Made by a program: the position numbers and the translations under genes. A stretch of 64,000 nucleotides of DNA from Desulfarculales bacterium UBA696 (lineage in GTDB: Bacteria > Desulfobacterota > Syntrophobacteria > Syntrophobacterales > Syntrophobacteraceae). Below the pieces are notes generated by a model that saw nothing but the letters and a program-made list of their open reading frames with translations, was not told where the DNA came from and searched no databases. The DNA is taken from contig DBMO01000054.1 of NCBI GenBank assembly GCA_002298995.1, forward strand, positions 124,846 to 188,845. The letters run 5' to 3'. Shown in pieces: positions 61,468-64,000 of the stretch (the first letter of the stretch is position 1; each line of letters opens with the position of its first letter).

Positions 61468-64000
61468 ATGAGACCCAATCGCATTGCCTTCATCTTCAGT
61501 TTTCTCATTCTTCTTCCGATGCTTACATGCTTTTCCGATCTTGCATGGGCTGAGGGAGAATGCAAGGAGTGGCTTGCCAGGGTGGTTTCAGTCCAGGGCC
61601 TAGTCGAGGCCAAACGAGCTGGGCAGCAGGCCTGGATCGATCTGAAGCTTGAAGAGACATTGTGCCCGGGAGACATGGTGCGGGCGCGGCAGAACAGCCG
61701 GGCGGCCCTGGTACTAAATAATGAAGCTCTCGTGCGGCTCGATCAGAATACCACTATAGTTTTTCCTGGACCAGGGAAAGAGAAAACCCTCGATGTGGAT
61801 TTCATTTCGGGTATCGCCCTGTTCTTCAGTCGCTTCCCATTCAGCTTGCGCATCTTGACTCCTTTCGTGAACGGCCATATCGAGGGAACGGAGTTCGTTG
61901 TAAATGTAGGGGCATCGGAAACTTCCATAGTAGTATACGAAGGAAAGGTGCGAGCGGAAAATCGGTCCGGTTCTGTTGTTGCCGGAAAAGGCGAGTCGAC
62001 CGTCGCCAGGGAGGGTGAGCCTCCGGTTTTGAAAACTGTCGCGCGCCCGACCGATGCAGTGCAATGGGCACTGTACTACCCGCCCATTCCGGATACCGAT
62101 CTGGAAGCCGTCCTGTTGGCGATCGGACCCGAATCGGCTGGACTAAGGAAATCGCTGCAAGCCTACCGTGCAGGCGACCTGGCTGGCGCATTCGCATGCC
62201 TGCGCGACGTCCCCGAAATTCATGAACCCGCCTTCCACTCGTATCGCGCTCTGCTCTACCTCGCGGCGGGAAGGGTGGATGAAGCCTCATCCGACCTGGG
62301 AAGGGCCCTTCAGATCGATCCCCGTTATGGATATGCCGTATCGCTTCAGTCAATCATCGCCCTTGCCTCGAACAGAAAGGAGGAGGCACTCGATCTTGCC
62401 CGGCAAGCGGTAACTATGAGCCCCTCTTCGGCGGCCCCGCTCGTGGCCCTCTCATACGCCCAACAGGCCAGATTCGATCTCGATGGCGCACTTTCTAGTC
62501 TGATCAAGGCAAGGAATGTAAATCCAGGTGACGCCCTGGTCTGGGCTCGGCTCGCCGAATTATGGCTGTCAAAGGGAAACCTTGACAAAGCGCTCGATGC
62601 CGCAAATGCCGCTGTCGCCAAAAATCCCGGTCTGGCCAGAACTCAGACTGTACTGGGCTTTGCCTATCTTACACAGATGAGAACCGATGAATCGAAAGAG
62701 GCCTTTAAAAAGGCAATACAGCTCGACCAGGCCGACCCTCTCCAGCGGCTCGGCCTCGGGCTTGCCCTGATACGGGAAGGAGAGCTCAAGGCAGGCCGCG
62801 CCGAGATTGAAATCGCGGCAATGCTCGACCCGATTAATTCGCTTGTGCGCAGCTATCTGGGGAAAGCCTATTACGAGGAGAAGCGGGACAAAAAGGCCGG
62901 TGCGGAGCTTTCGCGCGCGAAGGAACTGGACCCGCTCGATCCCACGCCCTGGTTCTACGATGCCATCCGCAAGCAGACAGTTAACCGCCCCGCCGAGGCA
63001 ATCGAAGATTTGCAGAAATCAATCGAACTTAATGACAATAGGGCGGTATATCGTTCCCGTTTGCTGCTCGATGAAGACATTGCTGCCCGGAGCGTTGCCA
63101 TGGCGCGGATCTACGAGGACCTGGGGTTCGAGTGGCTCGCCTTAATCGAGGGCACTAAATCGTTGAGTCGCGATCCGGCAAATTTCTCCGCCCACCGATT
63201 CCTGGCTGACGCATATTTTTCTCTTCCGCGCCACGATATAGCTCGCGTCAGTGAACTTCTTCAGTCCCAACTCCTTCAGCCCCTCAATATATTGCCAATT
63301 CAGCCGCAGCAGGCCGAGAGCAACCGCTTTCTCCTAAACGGCCTCGGGCCGAGGGACCCCGCCTATAACGAATTTACGCCACTTTTTACCAGGAACCAGC
63401 TGGCGCTCCTGGTTGGAGGTTCGGCCGGGGAAAGGGGGACGATCTCCGACAGCATCGTCCAGTCTGGAATTATCGGAAGGCTTTCCTACAGCCTCGGCCA
63501 GTATCATTCCGAAACCAATGGCTTCAGGGTAAACAACGATCAAGCCAATAACATCTATGATGCTTTCGCCCAGTTTAGCCTTTCCAGCAAAACGAGTGTC
63601 CAGGCCGAATTCCGGCACAAGGATTCGAATCTCGGAGACCTGATGCTCTTGTCCGATCCACTCCTTTTCCTCGATCCCACGTTGAGAGAGAAAGATTGGA
63701 GGAGGATGTACAGGTTCGGCTTCCATCACGCATTCGCACCCGGATCGGACCTGATAGGCTCGTTTATGCGCGTGGATGCAAAGCCGGAACTGTCGTCCTC
63801 TTTTCCATTCGATTTCGAAGGCCGCAACGATGAGACCGGACTTGGCGTCGAGGTGCAGCACCTCTATCGTTCCGAACTTTTCAGGCTGGTGGTCGGGGCA
63901 GGTCATTTCAATATAGACGAAAAAGATCTTACCTCATTCATGGGCGAATCGGCTCTTTCCAAATTTGAAACGAGTCACACGGACGTTTACGCCTACTCCA
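61468..64000 (+). CDS. FecR-TPR-probable outer-membrane barrel protein (3' truncated by window end)
   Basis: 844 codons, still open at the window end; ATG 61468. Signal peptide about 1-28 (to AWAEG). A FecR-like domain (about 35-190): CKEWLARVVSVQGLVEAKRA, LCPGDMVRARQNSRAALVLN, FSLRILTPFVNGHIEGTEFV. TPR array (about 215-600) of eight or more units, such as AFHSYRALLYLAAGRVDEAS and TQTVLGFAYLTQMRTDESKE. From about 640 the text alternates hydrophobic and polar residues (IIGRLSYSLGQYHSETNGFR, AFAQFSLSSKTSVQAEFRHK), as expected of a transmembrane beta-barrel. Likely an outer-membrane protein; the gene pairs with the CHASE2 cyclase (55 bp). Confidence 0.85.
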   Translation, partial: MRPNRIAFIFSFLILLPMLTCFSDLAWAEGECKEWLARVVSVQGLVEAKRAGQQAWIDLKLEETLCPGDMVRARQNSRAALVLNNEALVRLDQNTTIVFPGPGKEKTLDVDFISGIALFFSRFPFSLRILTPFVNGHIEGTEFVVNVGASETSIVVYEGKVRAENRSGSVVAGKGESTVAREGEPPVLKTVARPTDAVQWALYYPPIPDTDLEAVLLAIGPESAGLRKSLQAYRAGDLAGAFACLRDVPEIHEPAFHSYRALLYLAAGRVDEASSDLGRALQIDPRYGYAVSLQSIIALASNRKEEALDLARQAVTMSPSSAAPLVALSYAQQARFDLDGALSSLIKARNVNPGDALVWARLAELWLSKGNLDKALDAANAAVAKNPGLARTQTVLGFAYLTQMRTDESKEAFKKAIQLDQADPLQRLGLGLALIREGELKAGRAEIEIAAMLDPINSLVRSYLGKAYYEEKRDKKAGAELSRAKELDPLDPTPWFYDAIRKQTVNRPAEAIEDLQKSIELNDNRAVYRSRLLLDEDIAARSVAMARIYEDLGFEWLALIEGTKSLSRDPANFSAHRFLADAYFSLPRHDIARVSELLQSQLLQPLNILPIQPQQAESNRFLLNGLGPRDPAYNEFTPLFTRNQLALLVGGSAGERGTISDSIVQSGIIGRLSYSLGQYHSETNGFRVNNDQANNIYDAFAQFSLSSKTSVQAEFRHKDSNLGDLMLLSDPLLFLDPTLREKDWRRMYRFGFHHAFAPGSDLIGSFMRVDAKPELSSSFPFDFEGRNDETGLGVEVQHLYRSELFRLVVGAGHFNIDEKDLTSFMGESALSKFETSHTDVYAYS

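Noticed and set aside
1..64000. Integron with attC sites at 2.5-7.2 kb
   Set aside because: No integrase gene is seen, and the repeated units are perfect-ended inverted-repeat elements rather than attC-type imperfect palindromes with R'/R'' boxes.

Overview
The window looks like a chromosomal stretch of a moderately G+C-rich, Gram-negative, probably anaerobic bacterium. The nearest fit is Desulfobacterota (former Deltaproteobacteria, Syntrophobacterales-like). This rests on content only: outer-membrane lipoproteins and an RND efflux system, a Cpx-type envelope-stress pair, a [2Fe-2S]/PAS/SpoIIE regulatory module of the kind found beside sensory [FeFe]-hydrogenases, an adenosine-specific kinase, a GYD protein, and remnants of REP-associated transposases. 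No rRNA or species marker is present, so the placement is an inference.

Layout. 1-2.5 kb: end of a cpxR-like gene, cpxA-like kinase and a Spy/CpxP-like protein preceded by a perfect CpxR-type box. 2.5-7.2 kb: an accessory patchwork of small minus-strand ORFs separated by three copies of a ~324-bp element with 12-bp terminal inverted repeats, a 76-bp palindromic repeat pair, REP-like hairpins, two remnants of a RAYT C-terminal tail and a six-fold 11-bp tandem array. 7.3-13.5 kb: AbrB-type membrane protein, TMEM43 protein, lipoprotein hydrolase, MBL hydrolase, TMTC-like membrane protein. 13.7-16.8 kb: HDOD, [2Fe-2S], PAS and SpoIIE-phosphatase genes. 16.9-17.3 kb: a scar joining an internal ribF fragment to the 3' end of the TMTC-like gene. 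17.3-25.8 kb: MarC, a PilZ-like protein, a HEPN-motif protein, tRNA-Leu(CAG), ribF, and a minus-strand alanine dehydrogenase operon with a degenerate receiver and two unknown genes. 26-31.8 kb: comM/YifB between two paralogous small lipoproteins, then an OafA-type acyltransferase. 31.8-40.8 kb: chemoreceptor plus free Cache protein, FabH-like, TSUP, PhzF, exported acetolactate decarboxylase, AAA ATPase, GNAT. 41-44 kb: two CBS proteins and two single-domain receivers, one lacking its phosphorylatable Asp. 44.5-51 kb: TetR-AcrA-AcrB-OMF efflux operon. 51-59 kb: flavoprotein, candidate sRNA, SDR, GYD, TPR protein, hydrolase/phosphoribosyltransferase pair, adenosine-specific kinase, and three tiny proteins with one shared Cys4 spacing. 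59-64 kb: a CHASE2-adenylate/guanylate cyclase followed by a FecR-TPR-probable barrel protein that runs off the window.

The strongest candidates for undescribed biology are the Cys4 microprotein family (55.4-58.6 kb), the repeat-bounded small-ORF array with its 11-bp iterons (2.5-7.2 kb), the short CU-rich RNA candidate at 52.15-52.21 kb, and the cyclase/FecR-TPR-barrel pair at the right end.
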